NCBI GenBank assembly: GCA_013399695.1 | Contig: VXAU01004438.1 | Span: forward strand, 247,409-311,408 | From: Formicarius rufipectus | Taxonomy: Eukaryota; Chordata; Aves; Passeriformes; Formicariidae | Length of the DNA: 64,000 bases | Reading direction: 5' to 3' | Part shown: positions 1-8,976 of the stretch, one piece after another | Layout: every line of letters begins with the position of its first letter | How positions within the stretch are numbered: the first letter of the stretch is position 1 | Notes under the pieces: generated by a model | What the model was told of the DNA's origin: nothing | Seen by the model: only the letters and a program-made list of their open reading frames with translations | Database searches by the model: none | Program-made: the position numbers and the translations under genes

Positions 1-318
1 GTTTATGATTATGAAATTTGAGCTGATTCATTCACATCCCATTTCCTGATTGTGACTGCAAATGAATAAACTTTTAAAACCATTTTATAATCAATTTTAT
101 TATTTAACTGACTCTACATGCTGTCTTGGAAACTCATTAAATCCTTATTTTTTTTGATAAATATGAAAATAAATTACTTTTGTATCTCAATGGAGTTCCA
201 CTCATCAAATATCTTTCATGTGATCAGTTGATTAAAACTTGATGGCCTCTGTGAGAATATCTCAAATATATGAAATAATGGCTATTTCCTCCATAAATAT
301 TAGGATAATGCTTAGTGA
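1..318. other. AT-rich unique sequence, no gene seen
   Basis: AT-rich DNA with scattered AATAAA hexamers (for example near 64 and 168) but no open frame, splice pattern or repeat that I recognise. The hexamers alone do not support a gene end here. Confidence 0.6.
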
Positions 319-319
319 A

Positions 320-357
320 GGAACAGTCTGTTCTTCCCAGGTGTGGGTCAACACACC
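320..357. promoter_or_regulatory. Candidate steroid-receptor palindrome plus adjacent inverted repeat
   Basis: Positions 320-334 read GGAACA-GTC-TGTTCT, which fits the glucocorticoid/androgen/progesterone receptor consensus RGAACANNNTGTTCY at every defined position. Five bases later, 340-345 (GGTGTG) and 352-357 (CACACC) form a perfect 6-bp inverted repeat around a 6-base loop. Receptor binding is an inference from the motif. No promoter or exon is visible nearby, so this could be a distal enhancer element or chance. Confidence 0.35.
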
Positions 358-618
358 AGGTGTCACTTCATCCTTCTGGGGGTAAACCAACCCTTTTATT
401 CTCCCAGCACATGAATGTTGGTGCCATCCGTGTCCCTCTGTCCCTGTTCTTTCCTGGTTCCACATGCTCATATTTCTTGACCACATCCCAGCCCTGATGG
501 AGCAGAGCTGATCTGCTGGATGTCAGTAGCTTCCCTGAGCAGCTTCCCCTCCTGACAGAGAACAGCTGGGGAACAGAAAGGTCTGTGTCTGCTGTGATCT
601 GTAGGGGCAAAGTGATGG

Positions 619-1195
619 TCACAGAATCAGAGAATCATCCGGGTTGAAAAAGACCTCTGAGATCATCCAGGTCAACCCTGGATCCAACCCCGCCGTGATC
701 ACCAGCCCATGGCACTGATGCCACATCCAGTCTCAAACCCCTCTGGGGATGGAAATCCACCCCCTCTCTGGGCAGCCCATTCCAGTGCCTGCTCACTCTC
801 TCTGTAAGGAATTCCTTCCTGATGTCCCACCCAAACCTCCCCTGGCACAGCTCCAGCCCTGCCCTCCTGTCCCACTGCTGTTCCCTGGGAGAAGAGCCCA
901 ACCCCACCTGGGCACACCCTCCTGTCAGGGGGTCCTGGAGAGTGAGGAGGTCACCCCTGAGCCTCCTCTCCAGGCTGAGCCCCCTCAACCTCTCCCCACG
1001 GCTCTTGTGCTCCAGTCCCTTCTCCATCCTCGTTGCTCTTCCCTGGACCTGCTCCAGCCCCTCGATGTCCTTCCTGACCTGGGGATCCAGAAGTGGACAC
1101 AGCACTCCACGTGTGGCCTCCCCCTCTTCTTTGGGCATGGCCATGAGCCAGGTGTGTTGCCAGATGTTTGGAGCACCTGCCTTTGGGCCAGGAGG
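619..1195 (-). mobile_element. CR1 LINE fragment, 3' part, antisense
   Basis: Read on the minus strand, this is the 3' portion of a CR1 retrotransposon. It runs from a block about a chain of co-receptive phrases (clusters around 'gacctgctccag' and 'ggacacagcactcc' on the plus strand) down to the 3' terminus at 619, which ends in octamers of the type gattctctgattctgtga. It is 5' truncated, as is usual for CR1, with no reverse transcriptase domain. The overlapping open frames of 155-187 codons here are by-products of CR1 sequence. It belongs to the same subfamily as the copy at 58072 (the 'gaggtctttttcaacc' 3' end), and it is the longest complete 3' segment of that type in the window. The upstream limit is uncertain by about 40 bases. 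Confidence 0.85.
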
Positions 1196-2380
1196 CACCT
1201 GGAGGGTGGTGATGGCTCTACATTCAAGGAAACACTTTTTATGTGCCGTGGAACTCTCAAATGTTAGTAAACTCCCTAATTCTAACTAATTCTAATTCTA
1301 ACTGCTAATTTCCTTCTTTCTTTTTTTTTTTCTTTTCTAGCCTATTTTTTTCATAATAAATGCTTGTATCAGTTTCATTATCACAAACAAATCTTAATTT
1401 CCTGTAATGTGTGTGCTAATCTGGAATAAGTCCCTATGTGCATTCTCAAAATCTATTTCAATTTAGGAATTAACACTGTTTGTCTAGGGGTTTTTTGAGT
1501 CTTTCATGGTTTGGTTTAAAATAATTTTATTTACAACTGTAAGAAAGCTTTTCTTTCCCAGTAATTGTTCAGGAAAAACCTTCTTTGGGATGAAAAGAGG
1601 TTTTTGAAAAAATGACAGTTTGGGCCCAGGGTTGTCTGGAGGGGCAGAGTAACCCAGTGTCATTAACAACTGAAAATTGTAGAATTAATTACAGGTTTTT
1701 GCAGTATATTGTATATTTTTTGTCATTTTCAGCTTTAGATCATTCTGGGATTTGATACTTTCCTCTTGTGTTCCCTGCTCCGTTTTTTAGGGTTTTCCTG
1801 TGGTTTTTTTTCTTTTTTAAAAGCCAAAACGGATCTGTTACTTTCTTTCCTCCTACAGAAATCAAACAGTATAAATATTGTCACCACATAGCAAGTCTCA
1901 ATATTAGCATTAATCTATGGGCAAACAGAATCCAGTAATTAATTCAGGTGGATAAACTGGATGTAGAACTCTACTTAACTGTCTTTTATTTCTGTAAAAG
2001 CAGCAGAAATGTGCTGTTGTGGCCTGTTCAAGCTGGAGCTGAGATTATTGAGGGGCACTTTGACACTTCTCCATCCCTCCACTTATTCCAGAAGCCAGGA
2101 AAACTCAGGGCAAAGCTGCACAGAGAGTGTCCTAATCCAGTTCTGCCACAATGGCAGATCTTGAACTGAACCCTTAGTGTTTTGTAAATGCCCTTTTTGT
2201 ATGGGAGGTTGGATCCTTTTGGTGCAGGTGGATTAGGGAATATTTACCTGTGCAGTTGGATGAGGGACAGAGAGGGTGGGACCTCCTTCAGGGAGCAGGA
2301 AGGTGGGAAGGCAGTGATATTTCAAGGTAGTCACTTGGTTGAATGCAGAATTTATCATATTATGGGCTGTGGTTTGTGCT
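1196..2380. other. Unique sequence, T-rich runs, no gene seen
   Basis: AT-rich sequence with a T-rich run around 1316-1335 and another around 1806-1818, and a short degenerate 'taattctaac' cluster at 1275-1305. Open frames are 60-75 codons and unremarkable. No repeat family or exon is recognised. Confidence 0.55.
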
Positions 2381-2440
2381 CCTGGTCTGAGTTACCACCC
2401 CAGTCCTGCTCCTGGTCTGAGTTACCACCCCAGTCCTGCT
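2381..2440. repeat. Perfect 30-bp tandem duplication
   Basis: Two identical 30-bp units stand head to tail at 2381-2410 and 2411-2440 (unit begins cctggtctgagttaccac), and a partial third start follows. Identity of the two copies suggests a recent slippage duplication. It lies about 80 bases upstream of an antisense CR1 fragment. Confidence 0.9.
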
Positions 2441-2521
2441 CCTTGCCCAGTTCCACGCTGAATTGCCTGGAGTGTTATGGGATGTGCACTGGCCATGGCC
2501 AGGAAATCGTTCCAGAGGGAA

Positions 2522-2932
2522 GTCACAGCATGTGCTGAGCTGGAAGGGACCTCCAAGGATCATCCAGTCCAACTCCTGGCCCTGCACAGGCACCCCAAAA
2601 ATCCCACCCTGTCCCTGAGAGGATCACCCAAAGACTCCTGGAGCTCTGGCAGTCTTGGTGCTGTGCCCACTGCCCTGGAGAACCTGTTCAGTGCCCACCA
2701 CCCTTTTCCCAAGATCCAACCTAACCCTGCCCTGACACAGCCCCAGCCATTCCCTGCTCCTGTCCTTGGTCCTCACAGAGCAGAGCTCAGTGCCTGCCCT
2801 TCTTGAGGAAGTTGTATCTGCATTGAAGTCTCCCCTACTCACTTCTCCAGCTGAACACCCCAAGTGCCCTCAGCTGCTCCTCACATGCTTCCCCTCCAGT
2901 CCTTTCCCCATCCTCATTCCCTTCCTTCTGCC
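2522..2932 (-). mobile_element. CR1 LINE fragment, antisense, diverged
   Basis: The plus strand shows the reverse complement of a CR1 3' region: 'gagctggaagggacctccaaggatcatccagtcc' type wording at 2535-2570 near the 3' end, and a 'cagctgctcctcacatgcttcccctccag' type block at 2870-2900 further inside the element (both only paraphrased here by position). The middle is diverged and contains insertions or deletions. The 3' octamer tail is missing. 5' truncated, no coding capacity. Confidence 0.75.
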
Positions 2933-3102
2933 TCAGCACCTCTCACCTTCAAATTCTGTGATAAAGGACCATCTTCTCTGTTCTGGAGTGCAAAGATCAG
3001 CAGGAACAGAGACTGTCCCGTGGGGAGGTCCCACTGTGCAATGCAGTGCCAAGCTGAGCTGCCCAGATCCATGCCCAAATCCCTCCAGTCCTGAAAGCAA
3101 CG

Positions 3103-3385
3103 GCACAGGATCATCCAGGTTGGAAAAGAGCTCTGGGATTGAGTCTACCCTGTGCCTCTTCCCCACCTTGTCACTCATCCCAGAGCACTGAGTGCCACAT
3201 CCAGTCCTTCCTTGGACTCCCCCAGGGCTGGGGACTCCCAACCTCCCTGGGCAGCCCCTTCCAGTGCTGTTTCCATGGGATTCCCCTGTTTCTCACCCTG
3301 GTTTGGGTTACACCAGAGCAGCTGTGCCACATGAAGGCCCTGCCCTGCTCAGTGCCCAGCACTTCTCTTTGCCCCCCAAAAATCC
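3103..3385 (-). mobile_element. CR1 LINE fragment(s), antisense, composite
   Basis: 3103-3285 is the reverse complement of a CR1 3' end: a 'ggatcatccaggttgg' start, a 'gagtgccacatccag' block and 'cctccctgggcagcccc'. The following piece to about 3385 includes a 'ccccaaaaatcccacccc' segment shared with the CR1 fragment at 2522-2932. The interval may therefore be two different CR1 pieces in the same orientation. Short and degraded. Confidence 0.65.
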
Positions 3386-3511
3386 CACCCCGTTCACAGT
3401 TGGGCTGCGCTGCTTGGTTTATTGGAAATAAAAACTGTGGAAAGGCTTTGCCATGCCTGGGGCTGTCCTGTGTCAGGTGACCTGGGGTGAGACACAGCCC
3501 CAGCTTCCAAG

Positions 3512-3923
3512 TGATGCCAAAAAGCATGAAATAAATGAACTGCCTAGAGACAATTTGGTCTTTAAGCAGGAAAGGTGTTTATTGTCTGCACTGGGGAGGG
3601 AGGCAGTTCACACTGCACAAAGTTTCAGTAAGAAACATGGTAATTCCACTTGGCATTCCAGATTACATCTTAAATATATATTCATGGAGTTGTTATATCT
3701 AATTATCATATTCATAGGAGGTGGAGCTTGGGGAGGAGCCTTCCAGGATCTTCTCTTGGCACAGTTTTTAGGTGGTCTGTCCACCTTCAGCCTCTTCAGT
3801 GCTCGTTTTCTCCTCTTTCTCACCGTGACCTCTCCACCTTTCTTTGTGAGGTGTCCTGGCTGGTCAAGCTTGCAAAACTCCTTGGCTCAAGGCCTTCCTA
3901 CCTTATTCAAATGTCCATGTTAC
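3512..3923 (-). mobile_element. LTR-like unit, tandem copy 1
   Basis: A 412-bp unit, repeated immediately downstream. It begins tgatgccaaaaagc and ends with a 'cttattcaaatgtccatgtta' type block. On the minus strand a canonical AATAAA lies at 3578-3583, about 65 bases from the unit's low-coordinate end, which is where an LTR polyadenylation signal would be expected. This suggests an endogenous-retrovirus LTR in antisense orientation. No gag, pol or env similarity is seen around it. The family is not recognised, and a non-LTR origin is possible. Confidence 0.5.
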
Positions 3924-4347
3924 TGATGCCAAAAAGCACAAAATAAATGAACTGCCCAGAGACAATTTGGTCTTTAAGCAGCAAAGGTGTTTGTTGCCAA
4001 CGTTGCGCAGGGAGGCAGTTCCACAGCACAAACTGCTCCAAAGCCTCAGCCAGAAACCAGGGGATTTATCCAGGTGACATTCAAGATGACAATATCTTCA
4101 CATATTCATGATACTGTGATAGTTAATTATCATATTCATAGGAGGTGGAGTTTGGGGTGGAGCCTTCCAGGATCTTCTCTTGGCACAGTTTTGGGTGGTC
4201 TGTCTGCCCTTCAGCCTCTTCAGTGTTTGTTTTCTCCTCTTTCTCACCGTGACCTCTCCACCTTTCTTTGTGAGGTGTCCTGGCTGGTCAAACTTGCAAA
4301 ACTCCCTGGCTCAAGGCCTTCCTACCTTATTCAAATGTCCATGTTAC
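3924..4347 (-). mobile_element. LTR-like unit, tandem copy 2
   Basis: Direct tandem repeat of 3512-3923. It shares the tgatgccaaaaagca start, the 'gagacaatttggtctttaagc' type block, the 'cttccaggatcttctcttggcacag' type block and the end block. Copy 2 is 424 bp and differs by point changes and small indels. Its polyadenylation position is altered (TTTGTT at 3990-3995 where copy 1 has TTTATT). Sequence beyond 4347 may be the rest of the same element, in which case only its 3' part was duplicated. Confidence 0.5.
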
Positions 4348-4855
4348 CCTGACTTATGACCCCTGGGTTTATTCTATAGCACTCCCAGCAGTCTTCTAAG
4401 GTTTAGGTCCAGTGTAAAGAACAGGACAAGTTATTCACAGCATCAGGCAGAACAAGCATCTAGCAATTTTCTAACAGAACAAAGTACCTTTACTAATTCA
4501 TTTAACTCTTTCAGGCCTTGCTCTTGCTTCACAAGGTGTGGTCATCCTGATGACAGTCCCCTTTCTGAGCCAAGCAGGGGAGGGAAGCAGCTCTTTTGTG
4601 TTTGTGCCTGTGGCTCTCAGTGGAAGCCCCGCTGGGTGTCCAGTTTCCCCGGCTGGCCCTGCCGTTCTCTCCGGGGGTATCGCTGTCCCCGGAGCCAGGA
4701 GTGGGAAATCCATTTGCTCCGCTGGCTCCTGGGGCACAGCTGTTCCAGCTCACTGGGATTGGGATCTTCTCAGGGGCTGATTTACTGCCCCATGTGCTGT
4801 GGCTGCTGCTGCTCCTCCCGGGGTGACACTCCCCACACTGCTCAGAGTTTACCTG
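4348..4855. other. Unassigned sequence between LTR-like blocks
   Basis: First half AT-rich; 4600-4830 is GC-richer with several CpGs. It may be the 5' part of the element at 3512-4347, or the internal or flanking part of the block at 4856-5560. No retroviral protein similarity is visible in the 74-80 codon frames. Confidence 0.4.
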
Positions 4856-5560
4856 TGGAATAAAACCCCTCTAATGCAGTGAGGTTATAGAGAGGTACGT
4901 TTATTCCAGGCCCGGGCGCAGGGGGGATCGCTCCTCCAAAACAGAGTTGAGTTAACAAAGGGTTTATATGCAAGTAAGTTACACATATTCATTTTTCTTT
5001 TATGCATAAACATTATTTCCTTAGAGAAGGTGGGGTTATTATAATGAGCCCCAGGAACGGATTTCTATTTTCTCCTCCCCGTGCCATTTCTTCTTGCGCG
5101 TGCGCTGTTCCTCCTGGGAATTCAGGGCAGGGGTCCCTGGGACTCTTTAGGGATGAAGTAAAGTGTCTTCCTCCTGTGAACGTTTTACCTTTTGCTCAAA
5201 ACTGGTTCAAACCAGTATCGTTGGCAACTGTAACTGGTCTAATTGGACTTCTCTTGTTCTTTTTACATGTTTTCTGATTTATCATCGGGTATCCTGGCTG
5301 TTTTAATTGGTCCAAGAAGCTTTGGGCCTCTTGGTGTGGCCCTTTCAAGGACGCTGTGTGAGTTTTGCTGCAGTGAATTTCATACTACTAGGCAAATTCT
5401 ATGATAAGTATAAAAGCATAGAAAATAAGCATCATCATAAGCCCTGGGTAAATAAGCATAAACAAAATAGGCATAAACAAAATGAGCATAAGCAAACAAA
5501 ATAAGCCTCATAAGCCTTAAGTAAAATAAACATAGGCTCCCCCTTCCCCTCCCCCTCATC
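4856..5560 (-). mobile_element. Probable second LTR, antisense
   Basis: On the minus strand an AATAAA (plus-strand TTTATT at 4900-4905) is preceded by a GC-rich, CpG-containing stretch (4906-4935, 'cccgggcgcagggggg'). That is the usual R/U5-type arrangement of a retroviral LTR. The other end (5410-5530) is a degenerate repeat of 'aataagcataaacaaa', which resembles the repetitive U3 of many LTRs. Ends are not defined and no target duplication was found. The family is not recognised. Confidence 0.4.
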
Positions 5561-6110
5561 ACCTGCATTGTGCTGCTGCTTCTCTCTGATTACAGGCAAG
5601 GGCAGCAGCTCCTGCCCTCTCTGTGGGAGAGAGAGGACGTTTTTACAACTTTTTTATAATATAAAATCTCTTTGTGACTTTTATATGGCAGACCTTTGGA
5701 CCCACGGGTCACATGATCCAGTGCTGTTGGTCACTTGCAATGCTCCTTTCTCCCCGTGTTCATGAAGGAGGCAACTTTGAACTGTGTTTTTCACTCTGAT
5801 TGCGATTTGCTTTTTAACCGTAACTAAGATTTTAAACTCTGACTGGCAAAACTATGGCTTATTTAGGCAAGCACCGTGATCTTGCAAAGATTGGACAGTA
5901 ACCTGAGAAGGCGCAGTGATCGGAATTACGAAGCAACTGCTCTGTGAAGAGAGATTGAATTCTTCAGGATTTTTTCCACTCCTCAACGAGAACACTAAAT
6001 GCAGAGTTATGGATTCGTGAATAGTGTGGGAAAGGTGCACAGAGCATCATTTTCCTCCTTTTTCATACACAAGAAGCAGGCAGTGCACCAGCGTGAAGGG
6101 TTCTTAAATA
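5561..6110. other. Unique sequence, no gene seen
   Basis: Mixed composition with a TATA-like AT stretch around 5650-5668 and a pyrimidine-rich start. Could include the remaining U3 of the upstream LTR-like block. No exon or known repeat is recognised. Confidence 0.45.
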
Positions 6111-6114
6111 GCAC

Positions 6115-6210
6115 GGAATTAGATTTTGGAATGTGCTGCCGCAGGAGATTGCGGAGGCCAAAAGCATGAATAGATTTTTAAATCACCATCAGTGGCTATT
6201 GAAGTGAAAC
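6115..6210 (+). mobile_element. Ancient CR1/L3-like remnant
   Basis: The phrase around 6125-6185 (a 'ttggaatgtgctgccgcagg' block, then 'gaggccaaaagcatgaatag') resembles the 3' region of old amniote CR1/L3 LINEs. It is clearly more diverged than the other CR1 pieces here and has no tail. Assignment is from recollection of the consensus and is tentative. Confidence 0.4.
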
Positions 6211-7640
6211 AAAACCCCTACAAACACACACAAAACCACTGCTCAGGGCACAGGCTCCAGTTCAGGAAGATCCTAAAGGGCTGATTGCAGGAGATGGAGG
6301 CGTGAGGGGCCTAGGTGACATCCAGAGCCAGGATAACGTTGATGAGCAGCTTTCACACCCAATTAGTGATTTTGTTAGGGACACACTCACTTCATGGTCT
6401 CTCTTTGCTGGCATCACTAAGACCATTAAAATTTTTGAATTTTTTTTTTATATCAGTCCATATAGCAAAAAAAATCTGCCCTAGTCTTGAGCTCAGGGGT
6501 TTTATCCTTATTTTGAGCTGTTCTTTGCCTACTTAACACTCAAATCCACCACTGCTGGCTCGAGGAGGGTTTATAACCCTCACCGTCTCCAGAGCCCCCC
6601 ACTGCTAATAATTATATGAAGTTTTTCAGTGTTTGTGTAAAATTTTGGGGAAATTTAGTGGTTTTCTGTTGACTGTTCAGTGGGAAATTTGGTATTTTCC
6701 TCTTGGCTTGTGCACCTGTGTTGAGGTTGAATCCTTCAGGATAAGGATGGATCGATGGGAACGTTTGCACAGCTTCTGTGCCTGCACTGATTCCTCTCTT
6801 GTGTCCCAGCCCTGTAAGTGAGAGGTGGTGCCTGAACTCCTGTTGATTTACAGAACCCACCATGTGTTTCACAAGACTTCTCAGTATTTTGTGATATTAA
6901 AAAAATGATCAAGGCCTTGTGCCTCAAGAATCCTATAAATGAGGATTAAAAATCCTGCTTCTAGGCCGAGTTTTTGATAGATCTTTAGGTTTATGCTGCA
7001 GCTTTTGCTGCCAACTTGAATTAAAAAATAACCCGCTTTTTCAGACAGAATTGCACCAAATAATTAGCCATAAAAATGGCCTTTCTTTGCTTCCAGGCAA
7101 GACATTACATTTCATTATTCCAAATGCATGAAGAACTAGAGTAATGGCCCACTGTCTTTCTCATGAGGTCTTGAAATGGGAGGGTTTGTTGGTCTGTGGA
7201 GAAGAGACTCCAAGAGCTGCTCCAGGAATGTTGCTATAAACAGAACTGCAGTGGATTTTGCTGCTTCCTGCTAAATGGTTTTTGGCTGCTGTGTGTAACT
7301 AATTAATGCAGTTCCATTGATATAGGTCTGAATTCTATCAGATGATATAACAAAAATCCTCTTCCTCTCCAATTCTGTCCAGCTTTTTGTAATGAAGGAT
7401 TTAGGGTCTCTAAAATCAGTAATTGTTAGACACAGGATGCAAAGAGTTAAATAAGGAAGTGTCTTTGAATTGTTGAGAGTTAGCTTATTATGAATTCTTA
7501 TTTAATAATATAAGTCCTTTGAACTACTAGTTAAGGGTTAAAAATAAATATGAAGTCAAGAACTGTCTTGGATAGGAAAATTGAAGGCCACAGCATTATT
7601 TCTATGTCTCCAAAGCAAGTTTTTTTCCAAGTCTTTTCCA
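6211..7640. other. Unique AT-rich sequence, no firm gene
   Basis: AT-rich sequence with short A and T runs (for example 6436-6448). An exon-like stretch at about 6680-6811 has a pyrimidine-rich stretch ending ttcag before it and a good donor (cct|gtaagt) after it. Its 44-codon reading frame matches nothing I know, so it is not called as an exon. Confidence 0.45.
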
Positions 7641-7644
7641 AAGG

Positions 7645-7905
7645 TAACAAGTGGCAGGATAAGAGGATATGGCCTCAAGTTGTCCCAGAGAAGGTTTAGA
7701 TTGGATATCAGGAATATTTTCTTCCCAGAAAGGGTTGTAAAGCACTGGAACAGGCTGTGCAGGGCAGTGCTGGAATTCCCATCCCTCGAGGTACTCAAAA
7801 AACACCTGGATGTGGCACTTGAGGACCTGAATTGTGGTGGTGCTTGTTGATGGTTGGACTTGACAACCTTAAAAGTCTTTTCCAACCTCAACAATCCCAC
7901 GACTC
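7645..7905 (+). mobile_element. CR1 LINE fragment, 3' end, sense
   Basis: Sense CR1 3' end. It shows 'acaagtggcaggataagagg', then 'ggtttagattggatatcagg', 'cactggaacaggctgtgcag', 'cacctggatgtggcacttgagg' and the terminal 'gtcttttccaacctcaacaa' block, each followed in proper CR1 order. It ends near 7905, where the octamer tail would begin. Belongs to the 'gtcttttccaacc' subfamily. 5' truncated; the 89-codon open frame inside is not a gene. Confidence 0.85.
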
Positions 7906-8207
7906 TACATGAGAGTCCACCTGAGTCGGTGTCAGAGTGGGATTCACCCGGACAGAGAAAGGGAGATACAGCAATGAAGGTGAGAGTTCCCTTTCCAGGC
8001 TCCACCAATCCAGCTTGAACACATTCCCAGCAGAGCTAACAGTGAAATCATCCACAGCTTTTGTAAAAAGGTGAAGCTGGAGGATGCACCACTGTGGGGA
8101 AAACCTTTCCTTGGGGATATATTTAAGAGACAAATGCCTGCGTGTCGGGGGAGTCTGAGGAGCTGCAAACGCAGCAGCTCTTTCAGCACTTTTACGATCT
8201 TCCAGTG

Positions 8208-8976
8208 TGTGGTGGTTTCCACCCGGTGTCCACCCAAACTTCCAGGCTCCCCCCTGGCCCAGGGGGAAAGGAAAAAGAGAAAAGGCAAAAAAAAACCCAA
8301 AACAGCTGAGAGATAATGGCAAAGTGTGGGAATGGAATCCCACTCCAGGAGCAAAGCAAACTCAGAGGGGCTAAATACTTCAATTTATTATTAACAAGAT
8401 AAGAACTAAAACTAAAAGTAATAAAACTAAAAAGTAAGAAATAAATCAGTCTTAAGAACATCTTTCTCCTCCCACTCCTCCCTCTTTCCAGCAGTTCCAG
8501 GGAGCAGGGAATGGGGGTTTGTAGGTGGTGGTTCTGCCATTGCTCCTGTCCTGGGGGTCACCCCATGGGCTGCAGGGGGGTCTCTGCACCCCAATGGTCA
8601 CCCCATGGGCTGCAGGGGAGTCTGTCCACCCCGATGGTCACCCCATGGGCTGCAGGGTGGGTAGAAATAACTTTTAGTCCTTCCCCCCACCTTGCTCCCA
8701 TGTGGGGTCCCTCCTTCTCCTCCCGCCTTGGTCTCTGCCTTATTATCTCCTGGTTGCAATTTTCCAACTGCCCCACACTCCTAAATTCTTAACTATGTTC
8801 TCCCAGAGCTGGGACTGTGATTATTAATTGTCGCCACTGTGGCCACCAGCAGGAGGTCCCTCCTGGTCCTGGCTGTCCTTGGCTCCACAGGACAGGGGAA
8901 GCTTCTGGCAGCTTCCAACATAGACCACCCTGGTAGCCCCCACTTCTACCAAAATTCAACTCCACAAACCCATGAC
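8208..8976 (-). mobile_element. Solo LTR, avian ERVL-type, copy 1
   Basis: A 769-bp LTR on the minus strand, homologous to 47000-48030 and, inverted, to 52759-53164. The plus strand begins TGTGGTGGTTT and ends 'aaacccatga', so the element strand starts with TGTCATGGGTTT-type sequence. A canonical AATAAA is on the minus strand (plus TTTATT at 8384-8389). Features such as the 'gctgaattttggtag' type start and the 'agaagctgccagaagc' block match avian ERVL LTRs as I remember them. No convincing target duplication remains. The 8556-8657 interior is a 40-bp tandem repeat. No internal retroviral sequence flanks it. Confidence 0.75.
8556..8657. repeat. 40-bp tandem repeat inside LTR
   Basis: Two and a half copies of a 40-bp unit (start ggtcaccccatgggctgcag) begin at 8556, 8596 and 8636. 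The repeat lies within the LTR. The related LTR at 47000 has a much longer diverged version of the same GC-rich region, so this segment is prone to length change. Confidence 0.85.
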
